64,000 nucleotides of DNA from Devosia sp. XK-2 (GCF_037113415.1 NZ_CP146608.1:2128501-2192500), one strand, 5' to 3'. Shown: positions 16,744 to 24,701, counted from the first letter of the stretch. Notes: generated by a model from the letters alone, not told the origin. Made by a program: numbers and translations.

Positions 16744-17160
16744 CTATTCGTCGCGATAGACCTTCTCGCGCCGCTCATGCAGTTCCTGGGCTTCCAGGCT
16801 CAGCGTGGCGGTGGGGCGCGCATCCAGTCGCGCCAAACCGATCGGGTCACCGGTTTCCTCGCAATAGCCGTAAGTCCCGTCGTCGATGCGCTTGAGCGCC
16901 GCGTCGATCTTGGAAATCAGCTTGCGCTGGCGATCCCTTGTCCTGAGTTCCAGCGAACGATCGCTCTCCGAACTGGCCCGGTCGGCCATATCGGGATGGT
17001 TCTGGCTTTCTTCCTGGAGGTTTTCGAGCGTTACGCGGCTTTCGCGCAAAATCTCGTCCTTCCAGGCGTGCAGCTTGTTCCTGAAATATTCCCGCTGGCG
17101 CGGGTTCATAAACGGCTCGTCCTCGCTGGGTCGATAGTCCGTAAGTTCAACCGAAGACAT
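16744..17160 (-). CDS. dksA: RNA polymerase-binding transcription factor DksA
   Basis: The 138-residue protein has an N-terminal coiled-coil region (NPRQREYFRNKLHAWKDEI, MADRASSESDRSLELRTRDR) and a C-terminal zinc-finger fold YGYCEETGDPIGLARLDARP. Only one of the four zinc-ligand cysteines remains; the others are Thr, Ser and Ala. Such single-Cys DksA proteins are normal in alphaproteobacteria. DksA binds in the secondary channel of RNA polymerase and works with ppGpp. The ATG at 17160 (MSSVELTDYRP) is preferred over an upstream frame start at 17178. The gene sits between the curli genes and fliX. Confidence 0.94.
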   Translation of the reverse strand: MSSVELTDYRPSEDEPFMNPRQREYFRNKLHAWKDEILRESRVTLENLQEESQNHPDMADRASSESDRSLELRTRDRQRKLISKIDAALKRIDDGTYGYCEETGDPIGLARLDARPTATLSLEAQELHERREKVYRDE

Positions 17161-17325
17161 CAGCAGACTCAACTCCAATGCGCCCTTGGCGGCCTATATA
17201 TGCGTCTCGCCCGTCCCCGGCAAGCACACAAGTTACGCCTCGTTAACGCAAGAAAACGCGACATGGCAGGCGCATAATCCCAAATCCGCAACATCTTGAT
17301 GACGATAAAGCCAATCGTGACCGGC

Positions 17326-17745
17326 TTAAAACTGGGGATATCTGCCCAGCTTGGCCAGTTCCACCAGAACCCGCAGCTCGATATCGTCGATCACCGCATC
17401 GAGTTCAGGCTCGACCCGCTCGCGTAGATTGCGCAATTGCGTCACCATCATATCCAGACGCCCCGGGGACACCGTGCCGATCAACAGGTCGGCCTTCATC
17501 TCCTCAAGCAGGTCGAGAAGCTTTGTGCCCCTTTTGACAGCTTTGCGGCGGCCTTCCGAATGATCGCCGGCCGCCTGGAGGGCCAGAATGGCATCCAGCC
17601 CCGCCGTTGGCGCCAACGGCGCAGTGGCACTGACACGCTGTGGTCCCTGCTCGCCGGCAGGCACGAAGGCAGGCCCGCCGCCAGCCTTGCCGGTCGATGC
17701 CCGGCCGGACACATTGCTGCTGCGATTGGTTGCGTCGATACGCAA
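17326..17745 (-). CDS. fliX: Flagellar assembly regulator FliX
   Basis: The 139-residue product begins M(TTG)RIDATNRSS, matching the conserved start of FliX. The C-terminal helical core has LDAILALQAAGDHSEGRRKA, GTKLLDLLEEMKADLLIG and VIDDIELRVLVELAKLG. In Caulobacter, FliX senses early flagellar assembly and controls the sigma-54 activator FlbD. It is divergent from flgI, as in Caulobacter. The frame stays open up to 17781, but an extended protein would overlap a conserved operator dyad at 17777-17789 and adds no homology, so I chose the TTG at 17745. Confidence 0.85.
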   Translation of the reverse strand: MRIDATNRSSNVSGRASTGKAGGGPAFVPAGEQGPQRVSATAPLAPTAGLDAILALQAAGDHSEGRRKAVKRGTKLLDLLEEMKADLLIGTVSPGRLDMMVTQLRNLRERVEPELDAVIDDIELRVLVELAKLGRYPQF

Positions 17746-17776
17746 GAGGCCTGACTCACTTGGGACTAGAGTTCCC

Positions 17777-17789
17777 GGCAAATTCTGCC
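17777..17789. promoter_or_regulatory. GGCA-N5-TGCC dyad, upstream copy of a tandem pair
   Basis: GGCAAATTCTGCC within CCCGGCA...CCACCGG is followed 43 bp later by the second copy with the same CCCGGCA and CACCGG flanks. Both lie between fliX and flgI. Confidence 0.55.
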
Positions 17790-17797
17790 CACCGGAG

Positions 17798-17812
17798 TTA
17801 ACAAGACCTTAA
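17798..17812. promoter_or_regulatory. CtrA-type box TTAA-N7-TTAA between fliX and flgI
   Basis: TTAACAAGACCTTAA is a perfect match. It sits between the two GGCA-N5-TGCC dyads, about 53 bp upstream of fliX, where CtrA control of fliX would be expected. Confidence 0.6.
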
Positions 17813-17819
17813 CATACCC

Positions 17820-17832
17820 GGCAAGAATTGCT
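17820..17832. promoter_or_regulatory. GGCA-N5-TGCC-like dyad upstream of flgI promoter
   Basis: GGCAAGAATTGCT has one mismatch to the dyad. Its centre lies 84 bp upstream of the GG of the flgI sigma-54 promoter. Confidence 0.55.
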
Positions 17833-17908
17833 CACCGGCATATCCCACCACAGCAGCAACAATAGAAAATCATTTTGAAATCAAGCCATTAAGGTGCCAA
17901 TCACAATC

Positions 17909-17924
17909 TGGCACGGTTCTGGCA
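17909..17924 (+). promoter_or_regulatory. Sigma-54 promoter for flgI operon
   Basis: TGGCACGGTTCTGGCA gives an exact TGGCACG -24 element with GG-N10-GC spacing, 63 bp before the flgI ATG. Confidence 0.75.
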
Positions 17925-17986
17925 TTTCTCGTTTGCGAAGGCCGCACCATGGGGGTGGAGCGGCATCAATCGGGGATGAATTGCCT

Positions 17987-19102
17987 ATGCGCCTGATCCG
18001 CACCATAGCCGCCGCCACATTAAGCCTGGCACTGACATTGTCGCCCATGGCCAGCTTTGCTGCGCCCGCGCGCATCAAGGATATCGTGGATATGGAAGGC
18101 ATCCGCGAAAACCAATTGGTCGGCTATGGCCTTGTGGTTGGCCTCAACGGCACTGGCGACAGTCTCAATAATTCGCCCTTCACCAAACAGTCGCTGCAAT
18201 CCATGCTCGAACGGCTGGGTGTCAACACCCAGGGCGAAAACGTCCGCACAGCAAATGTTGCCGCCGTCATGGTCACCGCCAATCTGCCACCCTTCGCCAC
18301 CCAGGGCTCGCGCATGGATGTGTCCGTGGCCGCGCTGGGCGACGCCGACAGCCTGCAGGGCGGCACGCTGCTGGTGACCCCGCTCCTCGGCGCCGATGGC
18401 GAAGTCTATGCCATTGCCCAGGGCCCGGTGCTCATCAATGGCTTCAGCGCCCAGGGCGACGCCGCCAGCGTGATTTCGGGCGTGCCCACTACCGGCCGAA
18501 TTTCCTCCGGCGCGCTGATTGAACGCGAGATCGATTTCCACCTCGGCTCACAGCACTCGCTGCGCCTGGCCCTACGCAATCCCGACCTGACGACGGCGCG
18601 CCGCATTGCTCTGGCAGTCAACGACTTCATCGGCGCCCCCACTGCCGTACCGGAAGACCCGGCCACCGTGCGCCTGACCCTGCCGCGCAATTTCAACGGC
18701 AATATTGTCGACCTCCTCACCGATATCGAGCAATTGATCGTCCAGACCGACCAACCGGCCAAGATCGTCATTGACGAGAATTCCGGCATCATCGTCATGG
18801 GCAAGGATGTGCGCGTCTCGAGCGTGGCCGTGGCTCAATCCAATCTCACTGTCACCATCGCCGAAGACCCGACCGTGGTGCAGCCCAATCCGTTGAGCCT
18901 GGGGCAGACGGCGGTCGAGCCCAATACCAATCTTAATGTCAACCAGTCCGACACCGCCCTGCAGGTGGTCGAGGAATCGGTAACCCTGCAGCAACTGGTC
19001 GATGGCCTGAATGCACTGGGCATCTCGCCGCGCGACCTCATTGCCATTCTGCAGGCCATCAAGGCCACCGGGGCCCTGCAGGCCGAGATCGAGGTGCTGT
19101 GA
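17987..19102 (+). CDS. flgI: Flagellar P-ring protein FlgI
   Basis: The 371-residue protein has a Sec signal peptide (MRLIRTIAAATLSLALTLSP...ASFA). The FlgI body includes RIKDIVDMEGIRENQLVGYG, LVVGLNGTGDSLNNSPFTKQ, NVAAVMVTANLPPFATQGSR and the C-terminal RDLIAILQAIKATGALQAE. FlgI forms the periplasmic P ring. The ATG at 17987 gives a proper signal peptide; the frame opens further upstream but without homology. The next gene starts inside the stop codon (TGATG), so translation is coupled. Confidence 0.98.
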   Translation: MRLIRTIAAATLSLALTLSPMASFAAPARIKDIVDMEGIRENQLVGYGLVVGLNGTGDSLNNSPFTKQSLQSMLERLGVNTQGENVRTANVAAVMVTANLPPFATQGSRMDVSVAALGDADSLQGGTLLVTPLLGADGEVYAIAQGPVLINGFSAQGDAASVISGVPTTGRISSGALIEREIDFHLGSQHSLRLALRNPDLTTARRIALAVNDFIGAPTAVPEDPATVRLTLPRNFNGNIVDLLTDIEQLIVQTDQPAKIVIDENSGIIVMGKDVRVSSVAVAQSNLTVTIAEDPTVVQPNPLSLGQTAVEPNTNLNVNQSDTALQVVEESVTLQQLVDGLNALGISPRDLIAILQAIKATGALQAEIEVL

Positions 19103-19443
19103 TGAACCCGATCAGCGAGACCGGCTCCACCCTCACCCCCGGCCAGATGCAGCGCATCCGCAGCCAGGCCGAAGAACTCGAAGGCGTGTTCCTCAACATC
19201 CTGACCAAGGAAATGTTCGCCTCGGTCAAGGGCGACGAGAATTTCGGTGGCGGCGGCTTTGGCGAGGAAACCTGGCGGTCCATGCAGGCCGAACAGCTCG
19301 CCAATTCCATCGCCCAAAGCGGCGGGGTCGGCATCGCCGATGACCTGATGAGCCAGATGATTGCGCTTCAGGAAGCGGCCAACGCCGGCCGCGCCACGCT
19401 CAATTCCCATTCATATCCCAGTGCCGGAGTATACGGAAAATGA
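19102..19443 (+). CDS. Rod-binding protein (FlgJ N-terminal domain type)
   Basis: The 113-residue protein has the FlgJ N-terminal rod-binding domain: QAEELEGVFLNILTKEMFAS and FGEETWRSMQAEQLANSIAQ. The C-terminal muramidase domain of enteric FlgJ is absent, as in alphaproteobacteria, where this short form (CheL in Caulobacter) needs a separate peptidoglycan hydrolase. The ATG overlaps the flgI stop, and the stop overlaps the flgN start by 4 bases. Confidence 0.9.
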   Translation: MNPISETGSTLTPGQMQRIRSQAEELEGVFLNILTKEMFASVKGDENFGGGGFGEETWRSMQAEQLANSIAQSGGVGIADDLMSQMIALQEAANAGRATLNSHSYPSAGVYGK

Positions 19444-19907
19444 CCGCAGCCGCCCGTCTTGCAGCCCTCGACGCCTTGCCGGCCGAAGATTTGTGCAATC
19501 ATGCCGAGCAGGCCCTGGCCGCCCTGGTTGACGTGATGAACCAGGAAACCACCCTGCTCCGGGCCGGCCATTTGCGCGAAGCCGGACAATTGACGCCCGA
19601 CAAGACCCGCATGGCGCAGGATTATGTCACCTTTGCCCGGGCGATCCAGCGACAGGCCGAACGCCTCAATGCCGAAGCGCCCAAAGCCATGGAGCGCCTG
19701 CGCGCCGGACATGAAAGCCTGGCGACGCAGATGGCGGAGAACCTGCGGGTGCTGGCCACCGCCAAGACGGTCACCGAGGACGTGCTGACCGATGTTGCGC
19801 GCATGGTCGGCCAGCAGAGCCGGGCCAAGACCTATGGCGCGGCCGGCACCGTTGCCACCGACCCCAATGCATCAGCCAAGGGCATCGCCATAAACCGCGC
19901 GCTCTAG
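19440..19907 (+). CDS. flgN: FlgN-like flagellar export chaperone
   Basis: The 155-residue helical protein has the FlgN-type pattern: an N-terminal helix with ALAALVDVMNQETTLLRAGH followed by QAGQLTPDKTRMAQDYVTFA. FlgN binds the hook-filament junction proteins FlgK and FlgL and delivers them to the export gate. Its place as third gene of the flgI operon is standard for this group. Sequence identity in the family is low, so the call depends on both pattern and location. A terminator follows. Confidence 0.8.
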   Translation: MTAAARLAALDALPAEDLCNHAEQALAALVDVMNQETTLLRAGHLREAGQLTPDKTRMAQDYVTFARAIQRQAERLNAEAPKAMERLRAGHESLATQMAENLRVLATAKTVTEDVLTDVARMVGQQSRAKTYGAAGTVATDPNASAKGIAINRAL

Positions 19908-19944
19908 GCGCCGTCCAGCAACTGCCTTGACCAAGGATAACCGG

Positions 19945-19972
19945 AGCGACGGGGCGCACCCGTCGCTCTTTT
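19945..19972 (+). terminator. Terminator after flgN
   Basis: A 9-bp stem (AGCGACGGG / CCCGTCGCT) is followed by CTTTT. Confidence 0.75.
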
Positions 19973-20071
19973 GCGCTATGCATTTGAATTAAATGCGCAA
20001 CATGCTGGTTACGCGAGAATAAGGGCCGCAGCTTAGTGTTTCCGCGAATAGGTGCATTCGGGGGAAAGGTT

Positions 20072-20422
20072 ATGGTTGCAAGCCTCACCATCGAGCCCGT
20101 CGCTCCGGGCTCCGCAAATATGAGCGAATATCGCTATCGTCCAGCCATGGGCGAACGGACCATGCTGCAGGACAGCACACAGAAATCGCCGCCCAGCGCG
20201 AAGACGGGCGATCGCGACAATCAATTGCCTTTCGAGCGCCGGACGCAGCCTGAAGAACGCCCCGCCGAACCCGAGCGCGATCGCACGGCCGATTTTGCCG
20301 CGGCGGTCATAGCGGGCGCTCTGCCCCCCACACCCCAATCCATGGAAGAATTGATCCGGCGGATCGGCACGGCCGAAATTCCCCAGGAATCCCAGGCCCG
20401 TCTTCGAGACCTCATGGCCTAG
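20072..20422 (+). CDS. Hypothetical protein between flgN and flagellin
   Basis: I do not recognise this 116-residue protein. The N-terminal two thirds are polar, Pro/Glu/Arg-rich and probably disordered. The last 40 residues (DFAAAVIAGALPPTPQSMEE onward) could form a short helical domain. The ATG at 20072 has GGGGAAAGG upstream, and a strong terminator follows the stop. The small size and position among flagellar genes would fit a substrate or chaperone, but there is no direct evidence. Confidence 0.6.
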   Translation: MVASLTIEPVAPGSANMSEYRYRPAMGERTMLQDSTQKSPPSAKTGDRDNQLPFERRTQPEERPAEPERDRTADFAAAVIAGALPPTPQSMEELIRRIGTAEIPQESQARLRDLMA

Positions 20423-20459
20423 TTAACGATTTCCTAGGCTCCTCCCTGGACGTCGATGA

Positions 20460-20486
20460 GAAAAGCCCCGAATTTCGGGGCTTTTC
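20460..20486 (+). terminator. Terminator before flagellin 1
   Basis: The perfect inverted repeat GAAAAGCCCCG / CGGGGCTTTTC isolates the flagellin gene from upstream transcription. Confidence 0.8.
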
Positions 20487-20540
20487 TCGTTTTAGCCGAT
20501 AAAGTCCAATCAAGTATTTGCCCAAACTTTCGGCATTCAC

Positions 20541-20555
20541 TTAACCCTTCTTTAT
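20541..20555 (+). promoter_or_regulatory. CtrA-like box upstream of flagellin 1
   Basis: TTAACCCTTCTTTAT matches TTAA-N7-TTAA with one mismatch at the last base. It lies 78 bp before the flagellin ATG. Confidence 0.45.
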
Positions 20556-20632
20556 CGTCTGCCGGTTGAGGATCGGCCTGCCTCAGGAGAGGCGCCTTAG
20601 TATGCGTAATCCTAGAAAAGGACCTAGCCAAA

Positions 20633-22138
20633 ATGGCCGATATTTCTCTCTCCAAAGCCGTCCGCTCGAACCTGCTGTCCCTCAAGGGCACTGCCGACAT
20701 GATGGCTGCCACCCAGAACCGCCTTGCCACTGGTAACAAGGTCAATTCGGCTCTGGACAATCCTTCCAGCTGGTTCACCGCCAAGGGCCTCACCAATCGC
20801 GCCAGCGACCTGGGTGCCCTGCTCGACTCCATGGCCAATGGCGTCAAGACGCTGGAAGCTGCTGACAATGGCCTTTCGGCCATGACCAAGACCCTGGAAT
20901 CCATGCAGTCGACCCTGCGTCAGGCTCGTCAGGACAAGTCCTTCCAGACCTCGTCCTATACCATGGACACCAACGTCGTCTCCGGCGATCAGATTTCGTT
21001 CTCGGGCGGCGCAGTGGGCTCCACTGCTGTCGATATCGACCTGGCCAGCGCCACCTCCACCAAAGCAGGCGGTGCTTTCACGGCGATCGACTTCACCAAT
21101 AGCGGCGCCAATGACGGCTCGATCACCTTCAACGTCGCAGCCAATGGTGGCACCGCCACCGCAGTGACCATCGATTATGCCCAGGCCAATGCCGGTGCCG
21201 CCGATGCGTCTGCCGTGACCGCCGAAGAACTGGCCGCCATGATCAATGCCGACCTGACGGCCGCCAACGTCACCAACGTCAGCGCCACCGTTAACGGCAG
21301 CGGTCAGATCGACTTCACCAGCACTTCGGCTGATGAAAGCGTTGCCGATGTCACCATTTCCGGCTTTGCCGCCGCCAATGGTGCAACCGGCTCGGGCATC
21401 ACCGACGGTTCGGGTACCGATACCCTGACCGCCAAGACGCTCGACCAGTTGGTGAGCGAGATCAACTCGAACACCGACCTGACCGGCAAGATCCGCGCCT
21501 CCAACGACAATGGCAAGCTGCGCATCGAGAACCAGTCGACCCAGGCTCTGACCGTGGATGGCGTGTCCTCCACCGGTGCCATCGACGGTACCTCTTCGGG
21601 TGCTGCCACCATCCTGGGCAACTCGGTCCGCGCCGGCCTGGCCGATCAGTTCAACGAACTGCGCGACCAGCTCGACAAGCTTGCCGACGACGCTTCGTTC
21701 AACGGTATCAACCTGCTGCGCGGCGATAAGCTGGCCATCACCTTCAACGAAACTGGTACCTCGTCCATCGACATCCAGACTGAGAACGGTGACACCATCA
21801 ACTCGGCCAATCTGGGCGTGTCCACCACGCTCGAGGAATCCGATCTGGACAGCGACGATGCCATCGACGCTGAACTGGCCAAGCTCAAGACCGCTCTGAA
21901 CGATGTTCGTTCGCAGGCTTCGACCTTCGGTTCGAACCTCTCGATCGTGCAGAATCGCCAGACCTTCACCGAGGCCATGATCAACACCCTCGAAGATGGT
22001 GCCGGCAACCTGACCCTGGCCGATATGAACACGGAAGCTGCGAACCTCTTGGCTCTGCAGACCCGTCAGTCCCTGTCGCAGAACTCGCTCTCGCTGGCGA
22101 GCCAGGCCGACCAGTCGATTCTCCAGCTCATCCGTTAA
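20633..22138 (+). CDS. Flagellin 1
   Basis: The 501-residue flagellin has the N-terminal D0/D1 region (MADISLSKAVRSNLLSLKGT, SALDNPSSWFTAKGLTNRAS), a Thr/Ala-rich central domain and the C-terminal helix (NMNTEAANLLALQTRQSLSQ, ending SQADQSILQLIR). Flagellins self-assemble outside the cell into the filament. It is longer than typical rhizobial flagellins (about 320-430 residues) because of the central domain, which repeats DITISF- and TAEELAAMIN-type units. The central part is almost identical in DNA to flagellin 2, whereas the ends differ. It has a CtrA-like box upstream and a terminator downstream. flbT and flaF follow the pair. Confidence 0.96.
   Translation: MADISLSKAVRSNLLSLKGTADMMAATQNRLATGNKVNSALDNPSSWFTAKGLTNRASDLGALLDSMANGVKTLEAADNGLSAMTKTLESMQSTLRQARQDKSFQTSSYTMDTNVVSGDQISFSGGAVGSTAVDIDLASATSTKAGGAFTAIDFTNSGANDGSITFNVAANGGTATAVTIDYAQANAGAADASAVTAEELAAMINADLTAANVTNVSATVNGSGQIDFTSTSADESVADVTISGFAAANGATGSGITDGSGTDTLTAKTLDQLVSEINSNTDLTGKIRASNDNGKLRIENQSTQALTVDGVSSTGAIDGTSSGAATILGNSVRAGLADQFNELRDQLDKLADDASFNGINLLRGDKLAITFNETGTSSIDIQTENGDTINSANLGVSTTLEESDLDSDDAIDAELAKLKTALNDVRSQASTFGSNLSIVQNRQTFTEAMINTLEDGAGNLTLADMNTEAANLLALQTRQSLSQNSLSLASQADQSILQLIR
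20847..21441 (+). repeat. Near-identical central block shared by the two flagellins, copy 1
   Basis: This block matches 22547-23141 with 2 mismatches in 595 bases (at 20920 and 21409), including a perfect 488-base run. It encodes about residues 72-269. The flanking coding sequence carries many synonymous differences. Confidence 0.95.
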
Positions 22139-22168
22139 TCGGACCGGGTTCGAGCATCAAAATGGCAA

Positions 22169-22195
22169 AGGGGCGGGTCGCGAGACCCGCCCCTT
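22169..22195 (+). terminator. Terminator after flagellin 1
   Basis: The 10-bp stem GGGGCGGGTC / GACCCGCCCC has a GCGA tetraloop and is followed by TTCT. Confidence 0.7.
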
Positions 22196-22256
22196 CTGCA
22201 TTTCCAGGCGCAAAATCGCCGGAAATTTATGGTTTATGAGAGGTCAATCCGCATGG

Positions 22257-22271
22257 TTAACGACCCTTTAA
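22257..22271 (+). promoter_or_regulatory. CtrA-type box upstream of flagellin 2
   Basis: TTAACGACCCTTTAA is a perfect TTAA-N7-TTAA, 62 bp before the ATG. A further TTAAC half site follows at 22283. Confidence 0.6.
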
Positions 22272-22332
22272 GAAAAGGCGGTTAACTATTTTGGCAAGGG
22301 GCCGGAACGGCCTGAGGCAAGGATTGCATTCA

Positions 22333-23838
22333 ATGGCGGATATCTCACTTTCGAAGGCCGTTCGGGCCAACCTTCTCTCCCTCAAGGGCACTGCCGACAT
22401 GATGGCGACGACGCAGAATCGTCTCGCCACCGGCAATAAGGTCAATTCGGCTCTGGACAATCCTTCCAGCTGGTTCACCGCCAAGGGCCTCACCAATCGC
22501 GCCAGCGACCTGGGTGCATTGATTGACGCCATGGCCAACGGCATCCAGACGCTGGAAGCTGCTGACAATGGCCTTTCGGCCATGACCAAGACCCTGGAAT
22601 CCATGCAGTCGACCCTGCGCCAGGCTCGTCAGGACAAGTCCTTCCAGACCTCGTCCTATACCATGGACACCAACGTCGTCTCCGGCGATCAGATTTCGTT
22701 CTCGGGCGGCGCAGTGGGCTCCACTGCTGTCGATATCGACCTGGCCAGCGCCACCTCCACCAAAGCAGGCGGTGCTTTCACGGCGATCGACTTCACCAAT
22801 AGCGGCGCCAATGACGGCTCGATCACCTTCAACGTCGCAGCCAATGGTGGCACCGCCACCGCAGTGACCATCGATTATGCCCAGGCCAATGCCGGTGCCG
22901 CCGATGCGTCTGCCGTGACCGCCGAAGAACTGGCCGCCATGATCAATGCCGACCTGACGGCCGCCAACGTCACCAACGTCAGCGCCACCGTTAACGGCAG
23001 CGGTCAGATCGACTTCACCAGCACTTCGGCTGATGAAAGCGTTGCCGATGTCACCATTTCCGGCTTTGCCGCCGCCAATGGTGCAACCGGCTCGGGCATC
23101 ACCGACGGCTCGGGTACCGATACCCTGACCGCCAAGACGCTTGATCAACTGGTCACCGAGATCAACAACAATACCAGCCTCACCGGCAAGATCCGCGCCT
23201 CCAACGACAATGGCAAGCTGCGCATCGAGAACCAGTCGACCCAGGTCCTGACCGTGGATGGCGTGTCCTCCACCGGTGCCATCGACGGTACCTCTTCGGG
23301 TGCTGCCACCATCCTGGGCAACTCGGTCCGCGCCGGTCTCACCGGCCAATTCAACGAACTGCGCGACCAGCTCGACAAGCTCTCCGACGACGCCTCGTTC
23401 AACGGTATCAACCTGCTGCGCGGCGACAAGTTGAAGATCACCTTCAACGAGACCGGCACGTCCGCCATCGATATCCAGACCAAGGACGGCGAAACCATCA
23501 ACGCCCTCAACCTTGGCGTGCCCACCCAGCTCGAGGAAGAGCAGCTCGACAGCGACGTGACCATCGATGGCCTGCTGACCGATGTGAAGGCCGCTCTCGA
23601 TGAGGTCCGTTCGCAGGCTTCGACCTTCGGTTCAAACCTTTCGATCGTGCAGAACCGCAAGTCCTTCACCGAGGCCATGATCAACACGCTCGAAACCGGT
23701 GCCGGCAACCTGACCCTGGCCGATATGAACACGGAGGCAGCAAACCTGCTGGCCCTCCAGACCCGCCAGCAGCTCTCGCAGAACTCGCTCTCGCTGGCCA
23801 GCCAGGCTGATCAGTCAATCCTGCAGCTCCTGCAGTAA
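22333..23838 (+). CDS. Flagellin 2
   Basis: This is a second 501-residue flagellin, the same length as the first, with the same D0/D1 ends (MADISLSKAVRANLLSLKGT; SQADQSILQLLQ at the C terminus). Most differences from flagellin 1 lie in the first 70 residues and the last 230, many of them synonymous, while the surface-domain DNA is nearly identical. The ATG at 22333 matches the start of flagellin 1; the frame extends to 22291 without homology. It has its own CtrA-type box and terminator, so the two flagellins can be regulated separately. Confidence 0.96.
   Translation: MADISLSKAVRANLLSLKGTADMMATTQNRLATGNKVNSALDNPSSWFTAKGLTNRASDLGALIDAMANGIQTLEAADNGLSAMTKTLESMQSTLRQARQDKSFQTSSYTMDTNVVSGDQISFSGGAVGSTAVDIDLASATSTKAGGAFTAIDFTNSGANDGSITFNVAANGGTATAVTIDYAQANAGAADASAVTAEELAAMINADLTAANVTNVSATVNGSGQIDFTSTSADESVADVTISGFAAANGATGSGITDGSGTDTLTAKTLDQLVTEINNNTSLTGKIRASNDNGKLRIENQSTQVLTVDGVSSTGAIDGTSSGAATILGNSVRAGLTGQFNELRDQLDKLSDDASFNGINLLRGDKLKITFNETGTSAIDIQTKDGETINALNLGVPTQLEEEQLDSDVTIDGLLTDVKAALDEVRSQASTFGSNLSIVQNRKSFTEAMINTLETGAGNLTLADMNTEAANLLALQTRQQLSQNSLSLASQADQSILQLLQ
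22547..23141 (+). repeat. Near-identical central block shared by the two flagellins, copy 2
   Basis: This is the partner of 20847-21441, offset by exactly 1700 bp. A second run of high identity continues at about 23182-23335. The pattern fits gene conversion between the neighbours. Confidence 0.95.
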
Positions 23839-23861
23839 ATCGCTTACCACGCGCACTTTAG

Positions 23862-23893
23862 AAGGCGGGCCCTGGCCCGCCTTCGTTGTTTTT
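23862..23893 (+). terminator. Terminator after flagellin 2
   Basis: The 10-bp stem AAGGCGGGCC / GGCCCGCCTT is followed by CGTTGTTTTT. Confidence 0.85.
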
Positions 23894-23950
23894 GCCGCAA
23901 TCTCAGTCTAGACAGACTGAGTCACTTCCTCTGTTGCGGACACTCAGAAC

Positions 23951-24376
23951 ATGGCGCTCAAGGTCGAACTCAAGCCCGGCGAGAAATTGCTGATCGGCAA
24001 CTGCATCATCACCAATTCCGATCAGCGCACGCGCCTGTTCATCGATGGTCATGCGCCCATTCTGCGCGAAAAGGACATTCTGACCTCAGAGACCGCCAAT
24101 ACGCCCGCCAAGCGCATCTATCTGGCGGTGCAGCTCATGTATATCGAGGAGGATTCCGAGCGGGCGACGGCCACCTACAACGAGATGTCCAGAGACTTTG
24201 TGGCCGCAGTGCCCAGTTCTCTACCCATTGTCGACCAAATCAATAACGAGATATTAACCGGGTCCCTATATAAGGCTCTGAAAGCGTCCCAGAAACTTAT
24301 CGAATACGAACAGGACCTGCTCAATCATGCATCAGCACGGCGCTCAGGCGTATCAGCAGACGGCGAAAGTCGTTGA
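23951..24376 (+). CDS. flbT: Flagellin mRNA regulator FlbT
   Basis: The 141-residue protein matches FlbT, with MALKVELKPGEKLLIGNCII, NSDQRTRLFIDGHAPILREK, AKRIYLAVQLMYIEED and SLYKALKASQKLIEYEQDLL. FlbT binds the 5' leader of flagellin mRNA and limits flagellin synthesis until assembly permits it (known from Caulobacter). The flaF start lies 50 bases inside its 3' end in another frame, so the pair is probably translationally coupled. Position right after two flagellins fits its role. Confidence 0.94.
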   Translation: MALKVELKPGEKLLIGNCIITNSDQRTRLFIDGHAPILREKDILTSETANTPAKRIYLAVQLMYIEEDSERATATYNEMSRDFVAAVPSSLPIVDQINNEILTGSLYKALKASQKLIEYEQDLLNHASARRSGVSADGESR

Positions 24377-24701
24377 AAATCCCCGCCAGCGCGAATCAGC
24401 TCTGCTCATGAAGGCCGCAGCCGGCCTGCAAAAAGTCAAAGACGAATGGGATATCTCGACCGCTGAGGAACTCCGCGCGGCCCTGACTTTCAATCGCAAG
24501 CTCTGGACCATCTTCATGTCGGCCGTCACCCAGGACGACAATCCCCTGCCCCAGGAAATCCGCCAGAACATTGCCAATCTGGGCATGTTCGTCATGAATC
24601 AGACCCGCGAAATTCTTTACGAGGGCGTTCCTCAGGCCGAACAGCTGACCGTACTCGTGCAGCTCAACCGACAGATTGCGGCGGGCCTGCGTGGCATGTG
24701 A
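24327..24701 (+). CDS. flaF: Flagellin regulator FlaF
   Basis: The 124-residue helical protein has the FlaF pattern: QQTAKVVENPRQRESALLMK, NRKLWTIFMSAVTQDDNPLP, IRQNIANLGMFVMNQTREIL. FlaF is a flagellin-binding factor needed for flagellin synthesis and secretion and acts against FlbT. The ATG lies inside flbT. A 14-bp terminator stem follows. Confidence 0.93.
   Translation: MHQHGAQAYQQTAKVVENPRQRESALLMKAAAGLQKVKDEWDISTAEELRAALTFNRKLWTIFMSAVTQDDNPLPQEIRQNIANLGMFVMNQTREILYEGVPQAEQLTVLVQLNRQIAAGLRGM

Noticed and set aside
20494..20501. GCCGATAA, like the -10 of a sigma-28 promoter, upstream of flagellin 1
   Set aside because: It directly follows a terminator stem, has no -35 at the right distance, and sigma-28 is generally absent in this bacterial group.
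20561..20580. GG-N10-GC spacing (GGTTGAGGATCGGC) upstream of flagellin 1 as a sigma-54 promoter
   Set aside because: Only the two dinucleotides fit; TGGCA and TTGCA are missing, unlike the strong promoters before flgF, flgI and flgE.
22345..23349. 334-codon minus-strand frame opposite flagellin 2
   Set aside because: Flagellin is certain on the plus strand; the frame is a by-product of codon bias, and a fragmented version lies opposite flagellin 1.
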